Shown in pieces: positions 8,134 to 15,001 of a stretch of 17,814 nucleotides of DNA. Source of the DNA: an uncultured Prevotella sp. (GTDB lineage: Bacteria; Bacteroidota; Bacteroidia; Bacteroidales; Bacteroidaceae); contig CAAGKM010000017.1 in assembly GCA_900770395.1 (NCBI GenBank), forward strand, positions 1 to 17,814, in the 5' to 3' direction. A model generated the notes under the pieces. That model saw only the letters and a list, made by a program, of their open reading frames with translations. It searched no databases and was not told the DNA's origin. Every line of letters starts with the position of its first letter. Position 1 is the stretch's first letter. Position numbers and translations under genes: made by a program.

Positions 8134-8856
8134 ATGAAAAGAAATATTTTACTAATTATAGCTTTTATATTGCCGCTCATTACTATTTCAGCGGCACAGC
8201 TTTTTGGACGTACAACATCATCAACGGCAGTTGCTCCTGAGGGATATGCAAAGGTGGTTTTTGCAATAAATGGTCCCAAGACAGCAAAGATGTTTGTGAA
8301 AGATGCTAATGGCAATGAGTATTATCTGGAATCCAATCCATCCAGTCAATCGCCATATTTTTATTTTATTCCATATGGCAGCTACACTGTGGTGAGAATG
8401 GAGCATATTGCTGTTTGCAATACAGCACATGGCAGTATTACAGTGGGAAGTACGTTTACATCCCCCAATGTTGGATATATGACAATGTCATACGATGCAA
8501 CAGAGCCATCGGTGCAATATTATGAATTTGATAAAATCCTGTCAACGGATACAGCCACACCAACACCGGAAGGTTGTCAGAGAGTTGTATTTGCTATAAA
8601 TATTGGTTCAACAACAATAGCAGAAATGATTGTTCAGGCAGAAGATGGTAAATTGTATAAGATAACATCAAGAGAGCCAGTTAGCTCTGGTGATAGAGTT
8701 CCGTATTTCTATTTTATGCCATACGGCACTTACAAAGTAATAAGTATGAGAAACTTCTCAGCATGCAATACAGCCGCTGGAACATTAACCGTTGGCGATA
8801 CGTTTTATGTGGGAGTTGAAGGGCATACAAGCGTCGGATATTTCACACAAATATAA
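8134..8856 (+). CDS. Secreted protein with a tandemly duplicated unknown domain
   Basis: This 240-residue protein has an N-terminal signal peptide (about 1-21, ending TISAA) and no lipobox, so it should be exported. The mature part is two copies of one domain, about 35-119 and 145-240, joined by a Thr/Pro-rich linker. Both copies share PEG-x-x-x-VVFAI, PYFYF(I/M)PYG(S/T)Y-x-V, a (S/R)M(R/E) step, CNTA-x-G-x-(I/L)TVG-x-TF, and a VGY near the end; each has one Cys in the CNTA motif (C95, C211). I do not recognise the family; alternating hydrophobic and aromatic residues suggest beta structure. It lies between two hairpin terminators and is more AT-rich than the susCD genes, so it may be an independently expressed accessory gene. 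No clear promoter consensus was found upstream. An adhesin, inhibitor or ligand-binding role would be a guess. Confidence 0.75.
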   Translation: MKRNILLIIAFILPLITISAAQLFGRTTSSTAVAPEGYAKVVFAINGPKTAKMFVKDANGNEYYLESNPSSQSPYFYFIPYGSYTVVRMEHIAVCNTAHGSITVGSTFTSPNVGYMTMSYDATEPSVQYYEFDKILSTDTATPTPEGCQRVVFAINIGSTTIAEMIVQAEDGKLYKITSREPVSSGDRVPYFYFMPYGTYKVISMRNFSACNTAAGTLTVGDTFYVGVEGHTSVGYFTQI

Positions 8857-8881
8857 TATTAACGGAAGGGAAATTATTTTT

Positions 8882-8931
8882 ATCCCCGCCAATCTCAACG
8901 TAGAGGCTGGCGGGGATTATTCTATTTTTTT
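8882..8931 (+). terminator. Rho-independent terminator
   Basis: A 10-bp GC-rich stem ATCCCCGCCA / TGGCGGGGAT (8882-8891 and 8908-8917) is followed by TATTCTATTTTTTT. It lies 25 bp after the stop of the duplicated-domain protein and is the clearest intrinsic terminator in the window. Confidence 0.85.
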
Positions 8932-8935
8932 AAAA

Positions 8936-9103
8936 TAACGTGAGTTCGATGAATTACCATTATATAATATTTTTATTCGTGTTCTGAGTATGTTAAGATA
9001 AATGGCAAAGTATCCTAAGATACATCACAAAGTATCTTAAGATACTTGTTTGAATATCTTTACATAGTTAATTCCAAAGATAAAATTCGTTGAACTCGCG
9101 TTA
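8936..9103. mobile_element. MITE-like element with 20-bp terminal inverted repeats
   Basis: The ends TAACGTGAGTTCGATGAATT (8936-8955) and the reverse complement of 9084-9103 match at 17 of 20 positions. The 168-bp interior has no gene and carries a 22-bp-period array. No clear target-site duplication is visible, and no transposase is present. A non-autonomous insertion is the best reading, but a structured regulatory repeat is possible. Confidence 0.5.
8985..9072. repeat. Four degenerate 22-bp tandem units with palindromic centres
   Basis: Units start at 8985, 9007, 9029 and 9051. The middle two share AAAGTATCyTAAGATAC; the third contains a perfect 18-bp palindrome, AAGTATCTTAAGATACTT (9030-9047). 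The outer units are more divergent. The period and the TTAAG core match the array at 10277. Confidence 0.6.
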
Positions 9104-9120
9104 AATATTTCTTCAAAACT

Positions 9121-9152
9121 TTTGGCGGAATGAAAAAGAAATCGTAAATTTG
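9121..9152 (+). promoter_or_regulatory. Strong promoter with no gene in front of it
   Basis: TTTG (9121-9124), 20 bp, then TAAATTTG (9145-9152) followed by CAGC is a full consensus match including the extension. Transcription should start near 9159 and run into the 3' end of the MNT gene from the opposite strand. No plus-strand gene follows. It is either the remnant of a lost gene or the source of an antisense RNA. Confidence 0.6.
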
Positions 9153-9190
9153 CAGCGGGAATATATAATTATTAATTAAGACAAGCTCGG

Positions 9191-9487
9191 CTATATTAAT
9201 ATTCCAGTTTTGACAATATCAGCATATAGAGGATTATCCATATCCTCTGTCAAAAGTACAGGCTCTATCAGATTGCTTATGCTTCGTTTCAGTTTCCACA
9301 AGAGGGGAACCTCATAGAAATAATTGTCACTTCTGTGCTTCAATACCACACCAATGTCGATATCACTGTCTTCTGTATAATCTCCTTTACTATAGGAGCC
9401 ATACAGATATATTGCTTTTAGAGGTAACCGCTCTGCCACCGCCTTTTTATAATTTTTTGCTAACTTTATAGCTTGCTCTTTATCCAT
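9191..9487 (-). CDS. MNT-type nucleotidyltransferase, likely antitoxin
   Basis: This 98-residue minimal nucleotidyltransferase of the DNA polymerase beta superfamily carries the signature GS-x10-DxD exactly: G30-S31 and D42-I-D44 (in GSYSKGDYTEDSDIDIGVV). In characterised HepT/MntA pairs the MNT protein adds AMP groups to the HEPN toxin and neutralises it. The size is typical of stand-alone MNT proteins. Its start overlaps the end of the HEPN reading frame by 22 bp, so the two are translationally coupled, with HEPN first. It ends with TAG at 9193-9191; no clear terminator follows in its direction. A promoter on the opposite strand (9121-9152) points straight at its 3' end. Confidence 0.88.
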   Translation of the reverse strand: MDKEQAIKLAKNYKKAVAERLPLKAIYLYGSYSKGDYTEDSDIDIGVVLKHRSDNYFYEVPLLWKLKRSISNLIEPVLLTEDMDNPLYADIVKTGILI

Positions 9488-9789
9488 ATTCTTAGCCCAT
9501 TTGTTTGCTTTATTATTTCTTCACAATAGCTCTCTGTAAGAGCCTTCATCAAAGTTTCTTTATAGGAAGGATAACGTGCTTCTATATTCAAAGGTTCGAG
9601 GACATCAATGAAATCAAGCTGTTCTGTTGTCATTTCCTTATCCAAACCACTTCTTTCGGCAAGTCGGGACAACGTGTGTATTTTCAACGGAGGTTCCTCA
9701 AGCACATTGCTCCAATATGCCTTTAACATTTTCTCTACAACCTGATGGCACATGAACCCAACATACAAATATCGTCCCGTACTATGCAT
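9466..9789 (-). CDS. HEPN-domain protein, probable toxin partner, N-terminally truncated
   Basis: This is a helical HEPN-domain protein, recognised by GRYLYVGFMCHQVVEKMLKAYW near its start and the ARYPSY motif further on. HEPN proteins paired with MNT genes are often RNase toxins; here a canonical R-x4-6-H ribonuclease motif is not obvious. The open frame from ATG 9789 gives 107 residues and lacks the first helix. The same frame continues upstream through LSDYDFDTAKAM to a TAA at 9825-9823 and beyond that to ATG 9852 (see the separate entry). The family usually has about 125-135 residues, so the intact gene would be 9852-9466 (128 residues). Translation from ATG 9789 is possible, but the protein would probably be misfolded. 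Confidence 0.8.
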   Translation of the reverse strand: MHSTGRYLYVGFMCHQVVEKMLKAYWSNVLEEPPLKIHTLSRLAERSGLDKEMTTEQLDFIDVLEPLNIEARYPSYKETLMKALTESYCEEIIKQTNGLRIWIKSKL

Positions 9790-9852
9790 AGCTTTAGCGG
9801 TATCGAAATCATAGTCTGACAGTTATATCCAATATTTTACTTTATTGTTCAT
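9790..9852 (-). pseudogene. 5' part of the HEPN gene cut off by a premature TAA
   Basis: From ATG 9852-9850 the frame reads MNNKVKYWI, then TAA (9825-9823), then LSDYDFDTAKA into the HEPN frame at 9789. The pieces join in one frame into a normal HEPN N-terminus, and a consensus promoter lies 40 bp upstream of this ATG, so a single nonsense change at codon 10 is the simplest explanation. Confidence 0.75.
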
Positions 9853-9891
9853 CAGCGATATTAACGTTTATCTTTATTTGTCTTTTGCGGA

Positions 9892-9923
9892 CAAAGATAA
9901 ATATTTTTATTCTAATTTCCAAA
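9892..9923 (-). promoter_or_regulatory. Promoter of the HEPN/MNT operon
   Basis: On the minus strand, TTTG (9923-9920), 20 bp, then TATCTTTG (9899-9892) match the Bacteroidota consensus fully. Transcription should start near 9885, giving a leader of about 33 nt before ATG 9852. This placement supports 9852, not 9789, as the original HEPN start. Confidence 0.75.
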
Positions 9924-10614
9924 CAAATCCCAAGGATTTTATAATTAAACATCAAAATTGCTTATTTGAAAACCTCTTTTTGTAAAATTCAGCAGGATTT
10001 TCACTGTTTCGCAACACATAGGGGTGGTGGAAACAACAAATATATTCCCCAAAACTTTTGGCGGTTTCTTTCCTCTTTATCATAGGACACTTGGATTTTT
10101 ATTCTAAACAAAAAACTCTGGACACCTAACCTCAACAATAAATTAATGTATAAATAATTCTGAAAAAAACTGCATAATTTTTTTTTCAATCTGGAGAAGA
10201 GAAATGAATATAAATGCGGTTTTTAAACAAAGCCGAAGTGAAATATTTGAAGAAAATAAGCAGTTCCGTCGTAATAGTTAAGTGTTGCTGAAGTAACTGT
10301 TAAGTGTTCAAAAAGCAACACTTAAGTGTTCCAAAAACAACAGTTAAGTGTTTCTGAGGCAACAGTTAAGTGTTACAACGGGATTTATACGGTAAGGATA
10401 ACGCATAAAATCGTAAAACGTAGATTATCAAGTATTTACAAAACGCAAAATTCTGGCGTATTTTCGACCGAAGAAGCGTTTGGATGATTTTACGCGATTC
10501 TCAGAAGCCGTGTTGTCAGAATTATTCACATAACAAGACGAGTCTATATTGTATGGAGCTGATACTTAAAAAACACTGATTTCTGAAAAAACAGGCAGAA
10601 TTTTTGACTATGGT
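9924..10614. other. Long AT-rich intergenic region
   Basis: This is about 690 bp between the divergent HEPN/MNT and GH31 promoters. It contains a second copy of the 14-mer AAAACTTTTGGCGG (10051-10064; first copy 9115-9128, the -33 part of the orphan promoter) without a good -7 element, a T9 run near 10179-10187, and the five-copy 22-bp array. I see no convincing gene; the small minus-strand frame at 10001-10189 has no recognisable features. Confidence 0.6.
10277..10386. repeat. Five direct repeats at an exact 22-bp period
   Basis: The core (G/C)TTAAGTGTT starts at 10277, 10299, 10321, 10343 and 10365, exactly 22 bp apart. The 12 bp between cores vary, though three end in CAACA. The third core lies in a perfect 14-bp palindrome, AACACTTAAGTGTT (10317-10330). 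Spacing close to two helical turns puts all cores on one face of the DNA, as in iterons or cooperative operator arrays. Confidence 0.85.
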
Positions 10615-10645
10615 TTTGCTGATATGAATATTTTTTGTAAATTTG
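10615..10645 (+). promoter_or_regulatory. Promoter of the GH31/methyltransferase/symporter cluster
   Basis: TTTG (10615-10618), 19 bp, then TAAATTTG (10638-10645) followed by CACC matches the consensus and the local extension. The start site should be near 10652, leaving a leader of about 16 nt before ATG 10668, with no room for a riboswitch. Confidence 0.8.
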
Positions 10646-10667
10646 CACCACGAAACAAATAAAAACT

Positions 10668-12917
10668 ATGATACTGACAAATTACCATCTGTTCGACTTC
10701 ATGGACTTTGATGCCGAACTTTCAAGAAATGAATCATTATGGAAGGCGTGCAAGCCTGCTGCCGTGTATGAGCGCGGAGGAGACGTTTGCATTGACGTGC
10801 CTTTCCAAAAGCAGATGCTCTCGAACGACATGGCTGCCGATGATAGCGCAGCCAGGGAGACTTACACACTGGTGTTGCGCCAATATACCACAAAGACCTT
10901 GCGGCTGTTTATGGCTTTCGACGGCAAGGCTCCTGAGGAGCTGCCCACATCGGAGATGCTGCAAATGAGCGAGAGAGTTAATGTGATGCCGCTGAGCGTT
11001 AGGGAGGAGGACGGACAGTGGGTGATTAGCACCGCCGACGGAGTGACAAGGGCTATACTGAACATGCGGGAACCTAAGCTCGACCGCTGGAGCTCATTGC
11101 AGCCCGACCCGCAGGAGACAATCGACCTGAGGATGTTTCCCGACGGAAAACGCGAGATAAGGCTTGCGGCCTACGACCACTTCTCACCTCCACGTTATGA
11201 TGCTCTGCCTATAGCCTTCTGCAAGACCGAAGGGAAGAAGGACCGCGCCACAATGTCGTTTGAGGCAAAGGCGGATGAGTGTTTTGCCGGCACGGGTGAG
11301 AGGTTTTGGAAGATGGACCTCAGCGGTCAGACCCTATATCTGAAGAATCAGGACGGACAGGGAGTGAACAACCGCCGTACATACAAGAATATCCCGTTCT
11401 ATGTGTCGAGCCGCATGTATGGAGCGTTCTACCATACTTGTGCCCACGGCAAGCTGTCGCTGGCGGGCTATAGCACACGCTCGGTGGAGTTTCTTTCGCA
11501 ACAGGCGCTGCTCGACGTGTTCCTCATAGGAGGTGACAGCATGGAGGAGATTGTTCGCGGATACCGTGACCTTACAGGCTATCCGTCGATGCCGCCGCTG
11601 TGGAGCTTCGGTGTGTGGATGAGCCGCATGACATATTTCAGTGCCGACGAGGTGAACGAGATATGCGACCGTATGCGCCGTGAGCACTATCCCTGCGACG
11701 TGATACATCTCGACACGGGATGGTTCAAGACCGACTGGCTGTGTGAGTGGAAGTTCAACGAGGAGCGTTTCCCCGACCCAAAGGCGTTTATACACCGCCT
11801 GAAGGACAACGGCTACAGAGTGTCGCTGTGGCAGCTGCCGTATGTGGCAGAGGATGCGGAGCAGATTGACGAGGCAAGAGCCAACGACTATATAGGACCG
11901 CTTACCAAGAAGCAGGAGAGCGAGGGCTCAAACTTCTCCGCTCTCGACTATGCCGGAACGATAGACTTTACATTCGACAAGGCGACTGAGTGGTATAAGG
12001 GATTGCTGAAACGGTTGCTCGACATGGGAGTGGTGTGCATAAAGACCGACTTCGGCGAGAACATCCACATGGACGCTAAGTATAAGAACATGCCTGCCGA
12101 GCTGCTCAACAACCTGTATGCGCTGTTATACCAGAAGGCGGCTTACGAGATTACAAAAGAGGTGACAGGCGACGGCATTGTGTGGGCACGTGCCGCATGG
12201 GCAGGATGCCAGCGCTACCCATTGCATTGGGGTGGTGACAGCTGCTCATCGTGGGACGGTATGGCGGGCTCGCTGAAGGGAGGACTGCACTTCGGACTGT
12301 CAGGCTTCGCTTTCTGGAGCCATGACGTGCCGGGATTTCATACTCTGCCAAACTTCATGAACTCGGTGGTGGACGATGATGTGTATGTGCGCTGGACACA
12401 GTTCGGTGTGTTCTCTTCACACATCCGCTATCACGGCACCAACAAGCGTGAGCCGTGGCACTATCCGGCAATCGCTCCGATAGTGAAACGCTGGTGGAAC
12501 CTGCGCTACATGCTTATACCTTATATATATAGGGAGAGCCTGAAGGCAACAACCACTGGCTCAACGGTGCTGCAGGCATTGGTGTTCCATAATCCTGACG
12601 ACAAGATGTGCTGGCACATTGACGATGAGTACTACTTCGGTGACGACATGCTCGTGGCTCCTGTGATGAACAGCGACAACCGCCGCGACGTGTATCTGCC
12701 TGAGGGCGCTTGGCGCAATCTCTTCACAGGTGAGAAGACAGAGGGCGGCAGGTGGATTAAGAATCTTGAGGTGGCTCTCGATGACATGCCGGTGTATGTG
12801 CGCGAGGGAGCGGTGATACCTGTATATCCAGAGCAGGTGGACTGCACCGACCAGATGGATTTGGCAAAGAGCGTGGAGATGAGGATAGACGGCAGTTTTA
12901 CAGGAATAAAATTCTGA
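10668..12917 (+). CDS. Glycoside hydrolase family 31, YicI-type alpha-xylosidase/alpha-glycosidase
   Basis: This 749-residue retaining alpha-glycosidase shows no signal peptide, so it is probably cytoplasmic. The N-terminal beta domain (about 1-290) leads into the catalytic barrel (about 305-620) with the nucleophile D461 in the KTDFGE motif and the acid/base D524 in HWGGD, 63 residues apart as against 66 in E. coli YicI. LSGFAFWSHDVPGF (about 544-557) and SSHIRYHG are also family blocks. The C-terminal beta domains contain GDDMLVAPV and MPVYVREGAVIPVY. KTDFGE followed by a Trp/Ala-rich R-x-x-W-A-G-x-Q-R-Y-P stretch fits the alpha-xylosidase branch; the exact sugar is uncertain (xylosyl, glucosyl or a modified sugar). 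It is first in a three-gene cluster and would act on glycosides imported by the symporter. Confidence 0.9.
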   Translation: MILTNYHLFDFMDFDAELSRNESLWKACKPAAVYERGGDVCIDVPFQKQMLSNDMAADDSAARETYTLVLRQYTTKTLRLFMAFDGKAPEELPTSEMLQMSERVNVMPLSVREEDGQWVISTADGVTRAILNMREPKLDRWSSLQPDPQETIDLRMFPDGKREIRLAAYDHFSPPRYDALPIAFCKTEGKKDRATMSFEAKADECFAGTGERFWKMDLSGQTLYLKNQDGQGVNNRRTYKNIPFYVSSRMYGAFYHTCAHGKLSLAGYSTRSVEFLSQQALLDVFLIGGDSMEEIVRGYRDLTGYPSMPPLWSFGVWMSRMTYFSADEVNEICDRMRREHYPCDVIHLDTGWFKTDWLCEWKFNEERFPDPKAFIHRLKDNGYRVSLWQLPYVAEDAEQIDEARANDYIGPLTKKQESEGSNFSALDYAGTIDFTFDKATEWYKGLLKRLLDMGVVCIKTDFGENIHMDAKYKNMPAELLNNLYALLYQKAAYEITKEVTGDGIVWARAAWAGCQRYPLHWGGDSCSSWDGMAGSLKGGLHFGLSGFAFWSHDVPGFHTLPNFMNSVVDDDVYVRWTQFGVFSSHIRYHGTNKREPWHYPAIAPIVKRWWNLRYMLIPYIYRESLKATTTGSTVLQALVFHNPDDKMCWHIDDEYYFGDDMLVAPVMNSDNRRDVYLPEGAWRNLFTGEKTEGGRWIKNLEVALDDMPVYVREGAVIPVYPEQVDCTDQMDLAKSVEMRIDGSFTGIKF

Positions 12918-12923
12918 TGTACT

Positions 12924-14873
12924 ATGATGAATACTTGGAAAGAGAATCTCGGGGAGACAAAGAAGCATTATATCGACTGGTGGAACCACGAGGGCGTAGT
13001 GGTGAACATGTGGGAGCATTTCCAGAACGGGGTGCGTCCGCATGCCGATGTGCCCATGCCTGAGGCACCGAAGGATTTGAATCAAAAGTGGTTTGACCCG
13101 CAGTGGCGTGCGCAGTATCTCGACTGGTATGTGGCTCACAGCAGTCTGAAGGCCGACATGCTGCCCGTGGCAAACACACAGCTGGGACCAGGCTCATTGG
13201 CTGCCATACTCGGCGGAGTGTTTGAGGGAGGCGAGGACACTATATGGATTCATCCCGACCCTCATTACACCGATGAACTGCACTTTGACGAGAATCATCC
13301 CAACTATTTGTTGCACAAACAGCTGTTGAAGGCTTGCAAGGAGAAGGCACAGGGACACTATTATGTGGGCATGCCCGACCTGATGGAGGGTATGGATATT
13401 CTTGCAGCAATAAAAGGCACCGACAAGGTGCTTATGGACACGGTGATGCAGCCTGAGGTGCTTGAACGCCAGATGCAGTGGATAAACAATGTGTACTTTA
13501 AGGTGTTTGATGAACTTTACGATATTATCCGTGAGGGCGACGAGATGGCGTTCTGCTATTTCTCGGCATGGGCTCCGGGCAGGATGTCGAAGCTTCAGTG
13601 CGACATCTCAACGATGATAAGCGTTGAGGACTACCGCCGCTTTGTGCAGCCGTTTATCAGAGAACAGACAGAAAAGATTGACTATACATTGTATCATCTC
13701 GACGGAGTGGGAGCCACCCACCATCTGCCGGCATTGCTGGAGATAGAGAAGCTGAATGCAATACAATGGACACCTGGAGTGGGTGAGCCGCAAGGTGGTT
13801 CTCCCAAGTGGTATGACCTCTACCGCAAGATTCTCGATGGCGGAAAGAGCATCATGGCTTGCTGGGTGACGATAGACGAGCTGCGTCCGTTGCTTGAGAA
13901 CATCGGTTGCAACGGAGTGCATCTGGAGATGGACTTCCATAATGAGGACGAGGTGGAGCAGGCTTTAGAGATAGTGGAGCAATGCAAGCAGGCTGAGCGC
14001 AATGGCGAGATAATGCCAAGAAAGGCAGCGGCAAAGGAAGACATTAATGCCATGGATGCCGATGCTGCCGTGGACGCTATAATAGAAAAGGTGGAGAAGG
14101 CTTTTGCAGAGCAGGCAAGAAAAAAGACTGATGTGTCGCCTTTGACAAAACGGTTGACGCAGCCTGCCGCCATGAACCACGGAGCCAACTGCGACTGTCC
14201 GGCATGCAGTTCGATAAGGGCTGCCAAGGAGAGAACCGATGCCGAGAAGGTGTTTGATGCTATTATTGCAGGCAGACAGGACGACTGTGCCGCTGCTACC
14301 GAGAAATGCGTGAACGCCGGAATGTCGCCTTCCGAGATTATCAACGGCCAGATGATAAGTGCGATGGGCGAGGTGGGTAAACGCTTTGAAGAGGGTAGGG
14401 CTTTTGTTCCGCAGCTGCTCATGGCAGGACGTGCCATGAAGGCAGGACTGGCTCTGCTCAAGCCGATGATGACCGGCGACAAGTCGGCATCGGCTGGAAA
14501 GGTGGTTGTAGGCACGGTGAAGGGTGACCTGCACGACATCGGCAAGAACCTTGTGGCGTCGATGCTCGAGGGCTCGGGCTTTGAGGTGATAAACATTGGC
14601 ATGGACGTGCCGGCGGAGAAGTTCATTGACACTCTCAAGGAGACAAATGCCGACATACTGTGCATGAGCGCGCTGCTCACCACCACCATGACTTATATGA
14701 AGGACGTTATCGACGCCATGGATGCCGACGGTATAAGGAAGAAGGTAAAGGTGATGGTGGGCGGTGCGCCAGTGAGCCAGAGCTTTGCCGAGGAGATTGG
14801 AGCCGACGGCTACAGCGACAACGCCAACAGTGCGGTGGCGCTGGCTAAGCGTCTGATGGCAGAGAAGGCTTAG
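12924..14873 (+). CDS. Fused URO-D-fold methyltransferase and cobalamin-binding corrinoid protein
   Basis: This 649-residue protein has two parts. Residues about 1-355 resemble the uroporphyrinogen-decarboxylase fold used by corrinoid methyltransferases (MtaA/MtbA relatives), with YHLDGVGATHHLPALL near 257-272 and IQWTPGVGEPQGG. Residues about 435-649 are a methyltransferase-type corrinoid protein: a helical cap, then a B12-binding fold with D535-L-H537-D-I-G540, whose His is the lower cobalt ligand, and MSALLTTTM near 581. The linker (about 360-430) is charged and holds C423-x-C-x-x-C428. True haem-synthesis HemE lacks a B12 domain. The likely role is methyl transfer between a substrate and cobalamin. 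It starts 6 bp after the GH31 stop (ATG 12924 or 12927), so the two are one transcript. No activase gene is seen nearby. The methyl donor is unknown. Confidence 0.85.
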   Translation: MMNTWKENLGETKKHYIDWWNHEGVVVNMWEHFQNGVRPHADVPMPEAPKDLNQKWFDPQWRAQYLDWYVAHSSLKADMLPVANTQLGPGSLAAILGGVFEGGEDTIWIHPDPHYTDELHFDENHPNYLLHKQLLKACKEKAQGHYYVGMPDLMEGMDILAAIKGTDKVLMDTVMQPEVLERQMQWINNVYFKVFDELYDIIREGDEMAFCYFSAWAPGRMSKLQCDISTMISVEDYRRFVQPFIREQTEKIDYTLYHLDGVGATHHLPALLEIEKLNAIQWTPGVGEPQGGSPKWYDLYRKILDGGKSIMACWVTIDELRPLLENIGCNGVHLEMDFHNEDEVEQALEIVEQCKQAERNGEIMPRKAAAKEDINAMDADAAVDAIIEKVEKAFAEQARKKTDVSPLTKRLTQPAAMNHGANCDCPACSSIRAAKERTDAEKVFDAIIAGRQDDCAAATEKCVNAGMSPSEIINGQMISAMGEVGKRFEEGRAFVPQLLMAGRAMKAGLALLKPMMTGDKSASAGKVVVGTVKGDLHDIGKNLVASMLEGSGFEVINIGMDVPAEKFIDTLKETNADILCMSALLTTTMTYMKDVIDAMDADGIRKKVKVMVGGAPVSQSFAEEIGADGYSDNANSAVALAKRLMAEKA

Positions 14874-14878
14874 GAGTG

Positions 14879-14907
14879 CGGTTGTTCCCATGGAAGGGGA
14901 ACAACCG
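14879..14907 (+). promoter_or_regulatory. Intercistronic hairpin before the symporter gene
   Basis: A perfect 11-bp stem CGGTTGTTCCC / GGGAACAACCG with a 7-nt loop lies 5 bp after the methyltransferase stop. No T-tract follows, so it is more likely a message-stability or partial-termination element that sets lower expression of the symporter than a full terminator. Confidence 0.55.
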
Positions 14908-15001
14908 TGAAGTCTTAGGGCTTACAACCGCAAACCCTTAACAGCCATCCTTCCCTTTCAAGGATACTTATTTAAATAAACAACTTAAAACCTAAAAAAC
15001 T

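Noticed and set aside
9505..9726. 73-residue plus-strand frame downstream of the orphan promoter
   Set aside because: It is antisense to the HEPN gene and begins about 345 bp after the predicted transcription start; its composition looks like a shadow, so I do not call it a gene.
10001..10189. 62-residue minus-strand frame in the long intergenic region
   Set aside because: It has no motif, signal or conserved-looking content, and its start lies in a T-rich stretch; it is probably chance.
10277..10386. CRISPR array
   Set aside because: The repeat core is only about 10 bp with 12-bp variable parts at a 22-bp period, far shorter than CRISPR repeats and spacers, and no cas gene is present.
10646..10667. 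Cobalamin riboswitch in front of the corrinoid cluster
   Set aside because: The predicted leader is only about 16 nt, and no B12-box-like sequence was seen there or before 12924.
12924..14873. HemE, haem-pathway uroporphyrinogen decarboxylase
   Set aside because: The protein is about twice the length of HemE, carries a corrinoid-binding domain with DxHxxG, and sits in a sugar-related operon.
13820..14891. Long minus-strand frames (289 and 308 residues) opposite the methyltransferase gene
   Set aside because: They lie fully antisense to a well-supported gene, have low-complexity or odd composition and no recognisable domains; they are shadows of its codon bias.
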